A DNA stretch of 64,000 bases, from assembly GCA_965207805.1 (NCBI GenBank), contig OZ242312.1, positions 3,472,001 to 3,536,000 of the forward strand, given 5' to 3'. Under the pieces are notes generated by a model that saw only the letters and a program-made list of their open reading frames with translations, was not told where the DNA came from and did no database searches. Below, in pieces: positions 8,791-16,720 of the stretch. Position 1 is the stretch's first letter. Every line of letters starts with the position of its first letter. This stretch comes from Palauibacter sp965207805 (GTDB lineage: Bacteria; Gemmatimonadota; Gemmatimonadetes; Palauibacterales; Palauibacteraceae). Position numbers and translations under genes: made by a program.

Positions 8791-9951
8791 TCAGGCGCGA
8801 GCCCTCCGGCGGTTTTCCAGCGCCGTCCGAAGCTGTCCCTCGTCGGCTTGCTGATAACACTGGAGGACCGTCCTGGCCTCCTTCCAGCCACCGAGTTCGC
8901 AGAGCACCTTGAGCGGCTGATCCATGAGATCGCTGGCAAACTTCCGCCGCAGCGAGTGCCAGCCCCTGCCCCGCTTGTGCTCCAGCCCCGCCAGCTTCTC
9001 GGCCCTGACCCACCACCCTCGCGCCACCCCGGGTCCCATGCTCTTCGAGGGATTCCTGGGCGCGGGCATCACCGGGGCGTCCCCCGGTCCGGGGTTCTTC
9101 CTCCGCGCCCCTTCCAGAACTTCGAGCGCCTCGCCGGTGGCGGGCGTGACGTGCTCATGGCCCGACTTGTCGTGCTCGGCGCGCCAGCGGATCGTCCTAC
9201 CCTCGAAGTCGATGTCGTGCCACCGAAGCTGGCGAATGGCTCCGATGCGGTGCCCGGTTTCGTGCGCGAGCACGAGCGCGACGCGGAACCGCCAGTCCAT
9301 CCGGCGCGACACCTCCAGCAGCGCCCGGTACTCCTCCTCTGAGAGCACCACCCGCGTCGGGTTCTTCTCAGCGGGCTTCCTGAGACCCTTGAGCGGGTTC
9401 CTGTCCAGCAACAACCGGCCCTGCTCGTCCCTCGACCTCGCGGCCCAGTTGAGCACCGCGATCAGGAACTTCAGGTCGTATTCGACCATCCGGTCGCTCA
9501 CGGGCCTGCCGCTCGGTCCGATCCTGCCCGCCCGCCGTTCGCGAATGAAGCGGTCCCAGTCCCTTTGGGACAGGGTGGCCGGGTCGCGGTTCCGTCCGAA
9601 GAACCCGAGGAACATCCTCGTCGCCGCCCGGTCGTGCCCCCGCGAATACCTGCCCTTGGTGGGCGTCACCTCCTCACCGTAGATGTCAAAGAGCCTCTCC
9701 AGGGTGAGCGGCTCGGGCTCGGCTTCCGCCTTGCCGTTGAGGTCAGGTTCGGCGAACCCGGCCGCGAACTCGTCCGCCTGCCGTTTCGCCCTCGCCCAGT
9801 CGCGGTGACCCAGCGACCGGGTGAGCCTTCGTCCGTTCTCGCGCCACTCAATCTGGAAGTTGCCGGTCTTCGGGTCCGGGAAGATCCGGACCCGGTTGCG
9901 GCCCCATTCGCCAGCGCCGTACGAGCGCCGACTTCGTTTCGTGCGTGCCAT
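8791..9951 (-). CDS. Tyrosine recombinase/phage-type integrase of island 1
   Basis: A 386-residue site-specific recombinase. The N-terminal arm-binding and SAM-like core-binding region is followed by the catalytic domain with Arg235 (TGHRIGAIR), Lys262, His332-x-x-Arg335 (WHSLRRKF), Trp356 in GGW and nucleophile Tyr366 (QCYQQ). The ATG at 9951 has AGAGGAA upstream. It is nearly the same protein, of identical length, as the integrase at 42812-43972, and the similarity extends about 40 bp beyond the stop codon. It very likely catalyses excision and integration of island 1 at the CGCCGGACGGGC core. Confidence 0.93.
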   Translation of the reverse strand: MARTKRSRRSYGAGEWGRNRVRIFPDPKTGNFQIEWRENGRRLTRSLGHRDWARAKRQADEFAAGFAEPDLNGKAEAEPEPLTLERLFDIYGEEVTPTKGRYSRGHDRAATRMFLGFFGRNRDPATLSQRDWDRFIRERRAGRIGPSGRPVSDRMVEYDLKFLIAVLNWAARSRDEQGRLLLDRNPLKGLRKPAEKNPTRVVLSEEEYRALLEVSRRMDWRFRVALVLAHETGHRIGAIRQLRWHDIDFEGRTIRWRAEHDKSGHEHVTPATGEALEVLEGARRKNPGPGDAPVMPAPRNPSKSMGPGVARGWWVRAEKLAGLEHKRGRGWHSLRRKFASDLMDQPLKVLCELGGWKEARTVLQCYQQADEGQLRTALENRRRARA

Positions 9952-10070
9952 CGTTCGATTCCTCTCGATTTCGATGGACTGCACGATCTGCGTGAACGAA
10001 ACTTCGCCCAGGAGAAGCGTCTTGACCAGCCCGTGTTGACGGTCGCGGAGCACACCATGACATTTGTCGG

Positions 10071-11435
10071 ATGCGCAAGCTGCGAGTCGCGCCAAGAGTG
10101 CTGCGGGCACTCCAACCGATCGACGCTGCGGGACTCGGGTGTGCGTGGGGCTACGGCCTCTTGGCTTGGTCGGCCCGGCAGTCTGGCGAGCCGCCGCTGA
10201 TCCTCTTCCTCGCTATCGCCGTATGGGCCGCTCTGCTCACCTTCGGCTTGTACGCATACCATCGCCGCCACCCGGAAGAGGCGTTCCCGCTGGGGCGACT
10301 CATCGGATGGGCCATTCTGTTTCGCATCTTCGGACTGATCGGCGGCCCGATCTACGAGGACGACTTCTACCGCTACCTCTGGGACGCTTTTCGCTTCGCC
10401 CAGGACGGCACCCCCTACGGAGTTCCGCCGGAAGCCTTTTTCGCCGACCCAGGCGTGCCGGCGCACTTTCAGCGAATCCTTGACCAGGTAAATTATCCGG
10501 AGCTGCCGACGATCTACGGTCCGGTGACCCAGATCTTCTTTCTGTTGGGGTACTGGCTGAGCCCCGGCAGCATCGTTGCCGTGCAGGTGCCCCTTGTCCT
10601 TGTCGATCTCCTTGCCATCGTTCTGCTCCTTCGGCTGGCGCCGGCGCGCGGCGTCCTGCTGTACGCGTGGTGTCCGCTTGTGATCAAGGAGATCGCGTTC
10701 ACCGCCCATCCCGACGGCGTCGCGGTTTCCCTGCTGCTTGGTGCGGTGGTATTGGGCCAGCGAGAACGCTTGCGCGGTGCCGCGGTATGCCTCGCATTGG
10801 CCGTCGGAGCCAAGGTGCTGGCGCTGCTGCTGGTGCCGTTCGTGCTCGCTCGGGCTCGACCGGTCCACTGGGGGATGTTCGCAGGAACGCTCGCGCTGCT
10901 CTACCTGCCGTTCCTCCTGCAGGGCGGGACGGACTTGGGGACGCTCGTGGTATTCGCAGGGGAGTGGGAGTTCAACGCCGCGGTCTTCTCCTTCCTGAAG
11001 CCGTGGTTGTCCAATTCCTTGGCGCGGGCAACGTGCGGACTCCTGCTGGCTGGAGGCTTGGCCTGGTACTACGTGGTGTACCGGCGGTCGGGCCCGACCG
11101 CCGTTCCCCGCGGCGACTGGATCTTCGGCGGTTTGCTCGCTCTTTGGCCTGTCGTCAACGCGTGGTACCTGCTGTGGCTGCTGCCCTTCGCGGCGATCCG
11201 GCCGAGCGCATGGGCGTGGACGGCGTCGGTGACGGTGCTGCTCTCGTATGTGACGGGACTGAATCTGGATGACTTGCAGATGGAACCCTTCGGGCATCCC
11301 GTCTGGGTGCGGCCGGTGGAGTATGGCCTGGTCGCGCTGGCGCTGCTGTATGACGTGAGGCGGCGCGTGCGCCGCGGTACGGAGGTTCGCTTGCACGGCC
11401 GAACGGAGGATCGGGTGCCGTGTACGCGGGAATGA
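10071..11435 (+). CDS. Polytopic membrane glycosyltransferase (GT87/DUF2029-like)
   Basis: A 454-residue protein with roughly ten predicted membrane segments. The signature EDDFYRYLWDAFRF near residue 96, followed by GTPYGVPPEAFF, matches polyprenol-phosphate-sugar-dependent mannosyl/arabinofuranosyl-type transferases that act on the periplasmic face. It overlaps the next gene by 4 nt (ATGA), so it is co-translated with a GT2 enzyme that could make the polyprenyl-phosphate sugar donor. Acceptor unknown. It starts 119 bp from the divergent integrase. Confidence 0.8.
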   Translation: MRKLRVAPRVLRALQPIDAAGLGCAWGYGLLAWSARQSGEPPLILFLAIAVWAALLTFGLYAYHRRHPEEAFPLGRLIGWAILFRIFGLIGGPIYEDDFYRYLWDAFRFAQDGTPYGVPPEAFFADPGVPAHFQRILDQVNYPELPTIYGPVTQIFFLLGYWLSPGSIVAVQVPLVLVDLLAIVLLLRLAPARGVLLYAWCPLVIKEIAFTAHPDGVAVSLLLGAVVLGQRERLRGAAVCLALAVGAKVLALLLVPFVLARARPVHWGMFAGTLALLYLPFLLQGGTDLGTLVVFAGEWEFNAAVFSFLKPWLSNSLARATCGLLLAGGLAWYYVVYRRSGPTAVPRGDWIFGGLLALWPVVNAWYLLWLLPFAAIRPSAWAWTASVTVLLSYVTGLNLDDLQMEPFGHPVWVRPVEYGLVALALLYDVRRRVRRGTEVRLHGRTEDRVPCTRE

Positions 11436-12193
11436 CGGTCGGCGTGGTCGTACCCGCCCGGGACGAGGCGGGGAGTATCGGGTCCGTCGTTGCCGACCTC
11501 GTCGCGCTGCGCGACAAGGACGGTATACCGGTGGTCGACGACTTCGTCGTTTGCGATAACGGATCGAAGGACGCGACGGCCACCCAGGCGCGCGAAGCGG
11601 GTGCGCGAACGGTTCGACAGGAAACCCCGGGCTACGGACTCGCCTGCCTGACCGCCCTCGCGGCCCTCCGTCCGGTCGACATCGTGCTCTTCACGGACGG
11701 CGATCGGTCGTTCGAGGGCGTGCAGGGATTGAATCTGCTAGAAGCCATCGCCGACGGGGCCGATCTGGCCATCGGCTCGCGTGCGTTGGGCAGGATAGAG
11801 CCGGGTGCCCTGTCGTGGCCACAGATGGTCGGCAACCGGGTGGCTGGTGTGCTGATCCGCCTGCTGTGGGGGACAGCGATAACCGACCTGGGCCCCTATC
11901 GCGCCATTCGCACCGAGGCGTTGCGGCGCCTCGACATGCAGGATCGGACCTATGGATGGACCGTCGAGATGCAGATCAAGGCGATCCGGCACGGCCTGCG
12001 GGTCGTGGAAATACCCGTGGATGCCTTGCGACGGCGCTTCGGCAAGTCTAAGGTCGGAGGTACCTTGCGGGGCGTCGCTGGCGCCAGCGCGGGTATCCTC
12101 TCCATGATCGCGAGGCTGCACTGGCAAGAGGTGCGCTCAGGCCGGTTGGCACGCTCCGCGAACCCCCAAGCCAAAGGAAGTACTCAGCCATGA
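11432..12193 (+). CDS. Family 2 glycosyltransferase (polyprenyl-phosphate glycosyltransferase-like)
   Basis: A 253-residue GT-A fold enzyme: VVVPARDEAGSI at the N-terminus, DNGSKDAT nucleotide-binding region, FTDGDRSF carrying the DxD-type metal motif, and TDLGPYRAIR downstream. It resembles dolichol-phosphate mannose/glucose synthases and glycosyltransferases lacking C-terminal membrane helices. ATG 11432 overlaps the previous stop by 4 nt and is preferred over GTG 11420. It probably supplies the lipid-linked sugar used by the adjacent membrane transferase. Confidence 0.87.
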   Translation: MTVGVVVPARDEAGSIGSVVADLVALRDKDGIPVVDDFVVCDNGSKDATATQAREAGARTVRQETPGYGLACLTALAALRPVDIVLFTDGDRSFEGVQGLNLLEAIADGADLAIGSRALGRIEPGALSWPQMVGNRVAGVLIRLLWGTAITDLGPYRAIRTEALRRLDMQDRTYGWTVEMQIKAIRHGLRVVEIPVDALRRRFGKSKVGGTLRGVAGASAGILSMIARLHWQEVRSGRLARSANPQAKGSTQP

Positions 12194-13062
12194 CACGATT
12201 CACGCGGGCGCGTGAAGTTAGCGGCTTCCACATGGTACGCCCCCTTCCTTGGGGACTGCTCGGCCTCCTCGCGCTGGCCGGGGTGTCGTGCGGCACGCCC
12301 TCCGCCGATGCGTCGTGGTCCGACCACGATCCAACCAATACCGGGAGGCTCGACCACGGCGAATGGCAGGCGCTGCTCGACGCCTACCTGATCACCGACG
12401 ACCCCTCCGGCGTCCACTTGTTCAACTACGCGAAACTGAAGGCGAACGCCGCCGACGGCGGGCGTCTTGCCTCGTACATCGACTACTTGGAGGGACTGGA
12501 TCCAAGACGGTACTCGAAGGACGTGCAGATGGCGTACTGGATCAATCTCTACAACGCCGTGACGGTACGAGTTGTTCTGGATGAGTATCCCGTGGCGTCG
12601 ATCAAGGAAATCCACGAAGGCCTCATTCCCGGCGCGGGGCCGTGGGGCGACGTTCACGCGATGGTGGCCGGTCATCCCCTGACGCTGGACAATATCGAAC
12701 ACGACATTCTACGTCCCATCTGGCGGGACAACCGGATCCATTACGCTGTCAACTGCGCCAGCATGGGGTGTCCCAACCTCGCCCCGGAGCCCTACTCAGC
12801 AGCGAATCTGGAGCGGCTGCTGGAGCAGGGGGCGCGGGACTACGTGAATCACGTGCGCGGTGCGGAACTCCTGGACGAAGCGTTCGGCGTCGTCTCCAGC
12901 ATCTACTATTGGTACCAAGAGGACTTCGGGAACTCCGAAGCCGGTGTGCTGGAGCATTTGCGCAACTACGCGGAAGGCGACCTCGCCGAACAGCTACGAG
13001 ACTTCGACGGGTCGCTGGACCACGAGTACGACTGGAGCCTGAACGCGCCGGCCGCTCGGTGA
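12190..13062 (+). CDS. DUF547 lipoprotein
   Basis: A 290-residue protein with a lipobox-like end of the signal sequence (LALAGVSC) and a DUF547 domain (transglutaminase-like fold). Typical motifs are MAYWINLYNAVTV and HYAVNCASMGCPNLAP, and the Cys-containing stretch is characteristic of the family. The ATG overlaps the GT2 stop by 4 nt, making a three-gene operon. DUF547 proteins have no settled biochemical role; the context suggests an envelope glycan function. A second in-frame ATG (12232) lies nearer the hydrophobic core. Confidence 0.85.
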   Translation: MTRFTRAREVSGFHMVRPLPWGLLGLLALAGVSCGTPSADASWSDHDPTNTGRLDHGEWQALLDAYLITDDPSGVHLFNYAKLKANAADGGRLASYIDYLEGLDPRRYSKDVQMAYWINLYNAVTVRVVLDEYPVASIKEIHEGLIPGAGPWGDVHAMVAGHPLTLDNIEHDILRPIWRDNRIHYAVNCASMGCPNLAPEPYSAANLERLLEQGARDYVNHVRGAELLDEAFGVVSSIYYWYQEDFGNSEAGVLEHLRNYAEGDLAEQLRDFDGSLDHEYDWSLNAPAAR

Positions 13063-13119
13063 GAGTTGGGTGCGGCGTCCCGGAGGAAGAGACGCCGCAC
13101 CTGCAACGGAATTCTGACT

Positions 13120-14097
13120 TTAGAGGCCCTCGCCGAAGCTACCGCCGAACCCGAAGCTGAGGCCGAAGCCGAAGATCCGCGACTTGGCAGTGTTGCGTCC
13201 GCCAACGACCTGTCCGAAGAACGCGTTCGCGCCGACGCTGCCGGTGAGGTCGAAAAGCAACCGTCCGCCCACTATGTGGGCGTCTTCCTCCAGACCGGGA
13301 AACCGGCTCGGCGAGAAGCCCTCACCGCCGATGTCGATACCTGACAGCGCGTTCACCACCCGGTAGTCGGCCCCAAGCGTCACGCGGCTGCCGAGGGGGG
13401 CGAAGAGCCACATGTTGAAGAACATGTCCGCGGGTACGTCGACCTCCTCGCCCGCGGCCGCCCCTACGGCGTCGGGGTTGACCTCGGTGCTGCCGCGGTT
13501 CCTATAACCCACCTCGGCCGAGAGCCCGAGGGCGTCCCAGAACTTCGCGACGACGAGCGAAGTCTCGAAGCCGTTGCCACCGTCTCCGAGCGAATTGATG
13601 TAGCCGGTGTCGTACCCGCCCGCGATGATCGCGCCGACCCGAAACGCCACGCTGGGCGCGTCACTGATCAGTTCGTCGACGACCCGCCAAGTGACGGCGA
13701 CGTTGGTGTCGAACAGGCCGCTGTAGCTCTCCCGACCGCCGGCGGGGCCGACCGCTCCCTCCACGAAGCTCCTGGCCCAAGCCGTTTGCACGTCCACGGC
13801 CACCGCGTCGTGAAGAGCGTAGTTGAACCCTACCCAAACGGTGTTCTGTGCGAGGTTGGCACCTGTCGCTTCCAGCGGTCCCTTGGTCGTGGTCGTACCG
13901 CGGTAGAACTCGAAGGCATTCTGATTGACGTAGGAAACGCTGATGGTTCCGGTCCCCGGCTCGGCGATCCACGCCGTGCCCTGCCCGATGGCGGGGCGAG
14001 CCGCCAAGCACATCAGAAGGCTAGTGGCGGCCAGAACGCCTGCGAACGGTCTCCGAGCGTGGCACCGTCCGGCGGCTCCGCGGGTCGATCCCCTCAT
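13120..14097 (-). CDS. Outer-membrane beta-barrel protein (phenol-degradation MetA/transporter-like)
   Basis: A 325-residue exported protein: signal peptide with core VLAATSLLMCLAA ending near AIGQGT, then alternating amphipathic strands (for example ISVSYVNQNAFEFYRG, TLGADYRVVNALSG) and a C-terminal segment rich in Gly and Phe (GFGLSFGFGGSFG). The pattern fits the PF13557-type outer-membrane transporter-like family, but a precise function cannot be assigned. Its ATG at 14097 overlaps the stop of the upstream small periplasmic gene by 4 nt, so the pair is coupled. Confidence 0.72.
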   Translation of the reverse strand: MRGSTRGAAGRCHARRPFAGVLAATSLLMCLAARPAIGQGTAWIAEPGTGTISVSYVNQNAFEFYRGTTTTKGPLEATGANLAQNTVWVGFNYALHDAVAVDVQTAWARSFVEGAVGPAGGRESYSGLFDTNVAVTWRVVDELISDAPSVAFRVGAIIAGGYDTGYINSLGDGGNGFETSLVVAKFWDALGLSAEVGYRNRGSTEVNPDAVGAAAGEEVDVPADMFFNMWLFAPLGSRVTLGADYRVVNALSGIDIGGEGFSPSRFPGLEEDAHIVGGRLLFDLTGSVGANAFFGQVVGGRNTAKSRIFGFGLSFGFGGSFGEGL

Positions 14098-14471
14098 CCG
14101 TCGGATTCCAGCTTGAAGCGCCGGCTGAGAAAGTAATGCACGACCTCCATGCGGATCCCGCAATCCTCGATCTCCGGGCCGCAGAGCGTCTGGACCGCCT
14201 CGTCGTCCGGAGAGCCCGTCTCCTCGCCTTCGTAGACCGCTGCGAGGCTGGCCGTCAGGCTCAGCGCACGATCGCGGTCGAGCTCGTTCTTCTGGAGCGG
14301 GCAGTCGTCACAGACCAGCACCTTGAAGGTCAGTGCCTTGCCCTGTGAGTAGGCCTTGCGGGGGCTGATCTGTCCGGGACCGTGTCCGATCGACCCGGAT
14401 GGCGCGACCGGTACCGGAGTGAAGCCGACAGTGGTTGCGAGCAGCACGGCTAAACAGATCGAACGTGTCAT
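14094..14471 (-). CDS. Small exported protein, unknown function
   Basis: A 125-residue protein with a Sec signal (MTRSICLAVLLATTVGFTPV). The mature part has two Cys-containing sites (CDDCPLQK; CGPEIEDCG), suggesting disulfides or metal binding in the periplasm. It is the first gene of a two-gene operon with the outer-membrane barrel, overlapping by ATGA. No family recognised. Confidence 0.72.
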   Translation of the reverse strand: MTRSICLAVLLATTVGFTPVPVAPSGSIGHGPGQISPRKAYSQGKALTFKVLVCDDCPLQKNELDRDRALSLTASLAAVYEGEETGSPDDEAVQTLCGPEIEDCGIRMEVVHYFLSRRFKLESDG

Positions 14472-14813
14472 TGCAGGTCACCCCTCTCGGAGTCTTGGTT
14501 TTGGGGGATCGCGCCCTGGTGCTCGTCCCTTGCAAGAACGCGCCCCCCGACCGCGTGGCACCCGAACGATCTATGGATGCCGAAACGGAGTCAAGCGCCG
14601 ACGCTCCGTGCCGACGCTTCCGGAAGGCGACGGATAGCGTCGTTGCCGGAGTTCGATACCCATCTGGAATCGGCGTGAACCGCTTGGGGCATCCGCTTAC
14701 GGACGCGGCCTTGACGCGGCCCGTTGCGCTCTCCCGATTTCGAACGGAGTAATTCGCTGCAGTGAGGCGGCGGCCCACATGCACGACCTGCCCTTTAGCC
14801 ACGGGAGACCGCG
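14472..14813. other. Intergenic stretch upstream of the winged-helix gene
   Basis: About 340 bp holding the divergent promoters of the 14471 gene and the winged-helix gene. I see no convincing ORF. A GGGAG at 14803-14807 is the likely ribosome-binding site for the CTG start at 14814. Confidence 0.4.
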
Positions 14814-15749
14814 CTGATCGCCCATCTGAAGGGGCGCGAGAAGGCGCTGAAGCCGTTCGGCCTGACGGGCCGACGCGCCGAGTGGATCGCGCTGGCGAGC
14901 CTGCACGGCGGCGTGTTCACCCGCTCGCAGCTATCGGACTGGTTCGGCATCGACCGCTTCAAGACGCTCCGGTTCGTGCAGTTCCTGACGCGGAGAAGAC
15001 TCGCCGCCGAAGAGACGGTCGGAGACCTGAAGGTCTGCCGAATCGGCGCGCGCGGCATCTACCGGGCGCTCGGGGCCGAAGGCATCCGCCTACGTAGGAT
15101 CACCGCGACCGAGGTGGCCATGCGCCGCCTGCTCTCGTTCGACTACGTGATCGAGCACCCGGACCTCGCGTGGCTCCCGACCGAGGCTGAGAAGGTCGCC
15201 GCGTTCGAGGCGCTGGGCATCGGGCGCTCGGCCATGCCCGTCCGGGTTTATCGGGGTGCCGCCGGGGGCGCGCGGCGCTACTTCCCGCGCGGGATGCCCA
15301 TGGCGCTGGATTCCCGCCGCGCCGTGTTCGTCCACGGCGATCCCGGCTACGACACCTCGACCGCGCTCCGTTCGTGGCGGGACCGGCACCTGAAGCTTTG
15401 GGAGGCGTTGAGGGAACTGGGCCTGTCGGTCGAGGTCGCCGGGGTCGCGTGCGCCCGGCGGCCGCTTGAGCGGGCGCGGACGATCCTCGGGAACTGGACC
15501 GATGCGGACGCGGACGCGCGCACCGTCCACTCGCCCGGAACCGCCGTTGCGGCCCGGCGCGAGATCACGCGCATCGAGAATGCCATACTCGGCATGGACG
15601 ACGCGGCGGTCGAAGCGATGGGCGGCTTCCAAGCCTGCCTCCAGCGGATCGCCGAGATGAAGGAACTGCTCCGATCGGGCCTCCCCGGAGGAACGATCGA
15701 CGGCCATTCGGTGTGGCGTTCGAGCCGCCTCGCCGGAGGCGGGATTTGA
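14814..15749 (+). CDS. Winged-helix protein of the structured-element module (copy 1)
   Basis: A protein of about 311 residues homologous along its whole length to the gene at 50370-51287. An N-terminal winged helix (LHGGVFTRSQL and following residues) is followed by shared blocks YRALGAEGIR, WLPTEAEKVAAFEALGI and a C-terminal WRSSR. The homologue starts ATG-ATC-GC; here the matching codon is CTG (14814), preceded by GGGAG at 6-nt spacing, and an in-frame TAG closes the frame just upstream. Translation must therefore use CTG, or GTG 14913, which would cut off about 33 residues. The fold beyond the HTH is unclear; some similarity in layout to replication-relaxation-type proteins is a weak guess. 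Its stop is 13 nt from noncoding element A1. Confidence 0.72.
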   Translation: MIAHLKGREKALKPFGLTGRRAEWIALASLHGGVFTRSQLSDWFGIDRFKTLRFVQFLTRRRLAAEETVGDLKVCRIGARGIYRALGAEGIRLRRITATEVAMRRLLSFDYVIEHPDLAWLPTEAEKVAAFEALGIGRSAMPVRVYRGAAGGARRYFPRGMPMALDSRRAVFVHGDPGYDTSTALRSWRDRHLKLWEALRELGLSVEVAGVACARRPLERARTILGNWTDADADARTVHSPGTAVAARREITRIENAILGMDDAAVEAMGGFQACLQRIAEMKELLRSGLPGGTIDGHSVWRSSRLAGGGI

Positions 15750-15762
15750 CCGCCCGTGGACA

Positions 15763-16040
15763 TGGCCCGTTGCCGATCCGGAAGTGCACATTGACATCGG
15801 GGCCGTTGTGCACGGGAAACGCGCTCGGATGTGACACGCCGCCGATGACGCAAGTTGCTGGTGCAAATGCGTTTGTGCCGCAGCCGCAAGGGCATGGATG
15901 ACGCGCGGGCGCTTGCGCCCGTTGCCGGGAGCGACCCGGGTGTTCGGCATGCCTCACACGCCACGGCGGCGGTTGGGATGTGCAGGCCATCCCCCCTCGC
16001 CTAGGGTCGCTCCCGGTCCAGCAATCCCGTGCGGGAAGGC
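15763..16040 (+). repeat. Structured noncoding element A, copy 1
   Basis: 278 bp, homologous to 44115-44395 and to 50079-50355 on the other strand. Order: a leader GCCGATCC..GTGCACAT; stem 1 (GCAAGGGC at 15886 with GCGCCCGTTGC ending at 15924); stem 2 with perfect 13-bp arms CCGGGAGCGACCC (15925-15937) and GGGTCGCTCCCGG (16004-16016) enclosing an inner GGGATG/CATCCC hairpin; then the conserved tail CCAGCAATCCC..GCGGGAAGGC, itself a small hairpin. It begins 13 nt after the winged-helix stop. Function unknown: RNA, replication/transfer origin or protein-binding site are possible. Confidence 0.7.
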
Positions 16041-16720
16041 AACGGCGAGCCGGTCATCCGGGGACGCAGCGGCGGCGCGGCAGCGGGGGGCGCGGGGCTC
16101 CCGACAGCGTCAGGCGCTCAAGTCGTTGGACCGGCCCTCCTGCCTTCCGGGGCGGGGAGGGGACTCGACCCCGGCGGGAGGAACGGACGGCGTCCGTGCC
16201 CGGAGGCCGGGGGGACCGGCGCCGAAGCGGTGGCAACGCAGACCACGCCGCCCGCCGGTCACTCCGCGAACTCAGCCGCGAAGTCGGCGGCGGAACATCC
16301 GGTGACGGGCCGACCGGGGGGACCTTCGGACGCCCGAACCGCGAACGCTGGCGGAGCGGGGTTGGTCCTGGGGATCGAAGGGGGCGGAGCACCCCCTCGC
16401 CAGCCTGCGGTTATACCGAGGGTAAGCTGGCTTCCGGCCACTAACGGGTCGGGAGCCAGCTCCTTGCTGACCCCCAATAACGCATCCGGAGGCAGTCTGC
16501 CGAAGGGCATCAACCGTGGCTCCGAGCGCCTTCTCGCGCTCGCCTGTGCGAGGCGAGACCAAAGAACCACCAGGACGCTTGGCGAAGCACCGCCGCGTCT
16601 GTCCGCGTAACCCGAGGCGGGGTTACAGCCCGCCTTCAAAACCGTTGACAAAAGGTGAATAGGTCATTGGGGCCACGCTTCGCGCGTCCCCGCCGGAGGC
16701 TGGCGGGCACCTGGGCCCTG
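16041..16720. other. Noncoding stretch between element A1 and the TonB receptor gene
   Basis: About 680 bp with no believable gene; open frames here are high-GC artefacts. It contains element B (16370-16460) and a region of short hairpins near 16500-16650. It ends with the converging TonB receptor. Confidence 0.45.
16370..16460 (+). repeat. Noncoding hairpin element B, copy 1
   Basis: A GGGG-TCGAAGGGG-type stem (GGGGGCGGAGCACCCCC) is followed by a second hairpin GCTGGCTTCC ... GGGAGCCAGC (16426-16460). The same two-hairpin arrangement with related flanks is found in island 2 at 49742-49844. Confidence 0.6.

Noticed and set aside
15763..16040. Element A as a retron ncRNA
   Set aside because: No reverse transcriptase (no RT-like YxDD protein) is encoded anywhere in the window.
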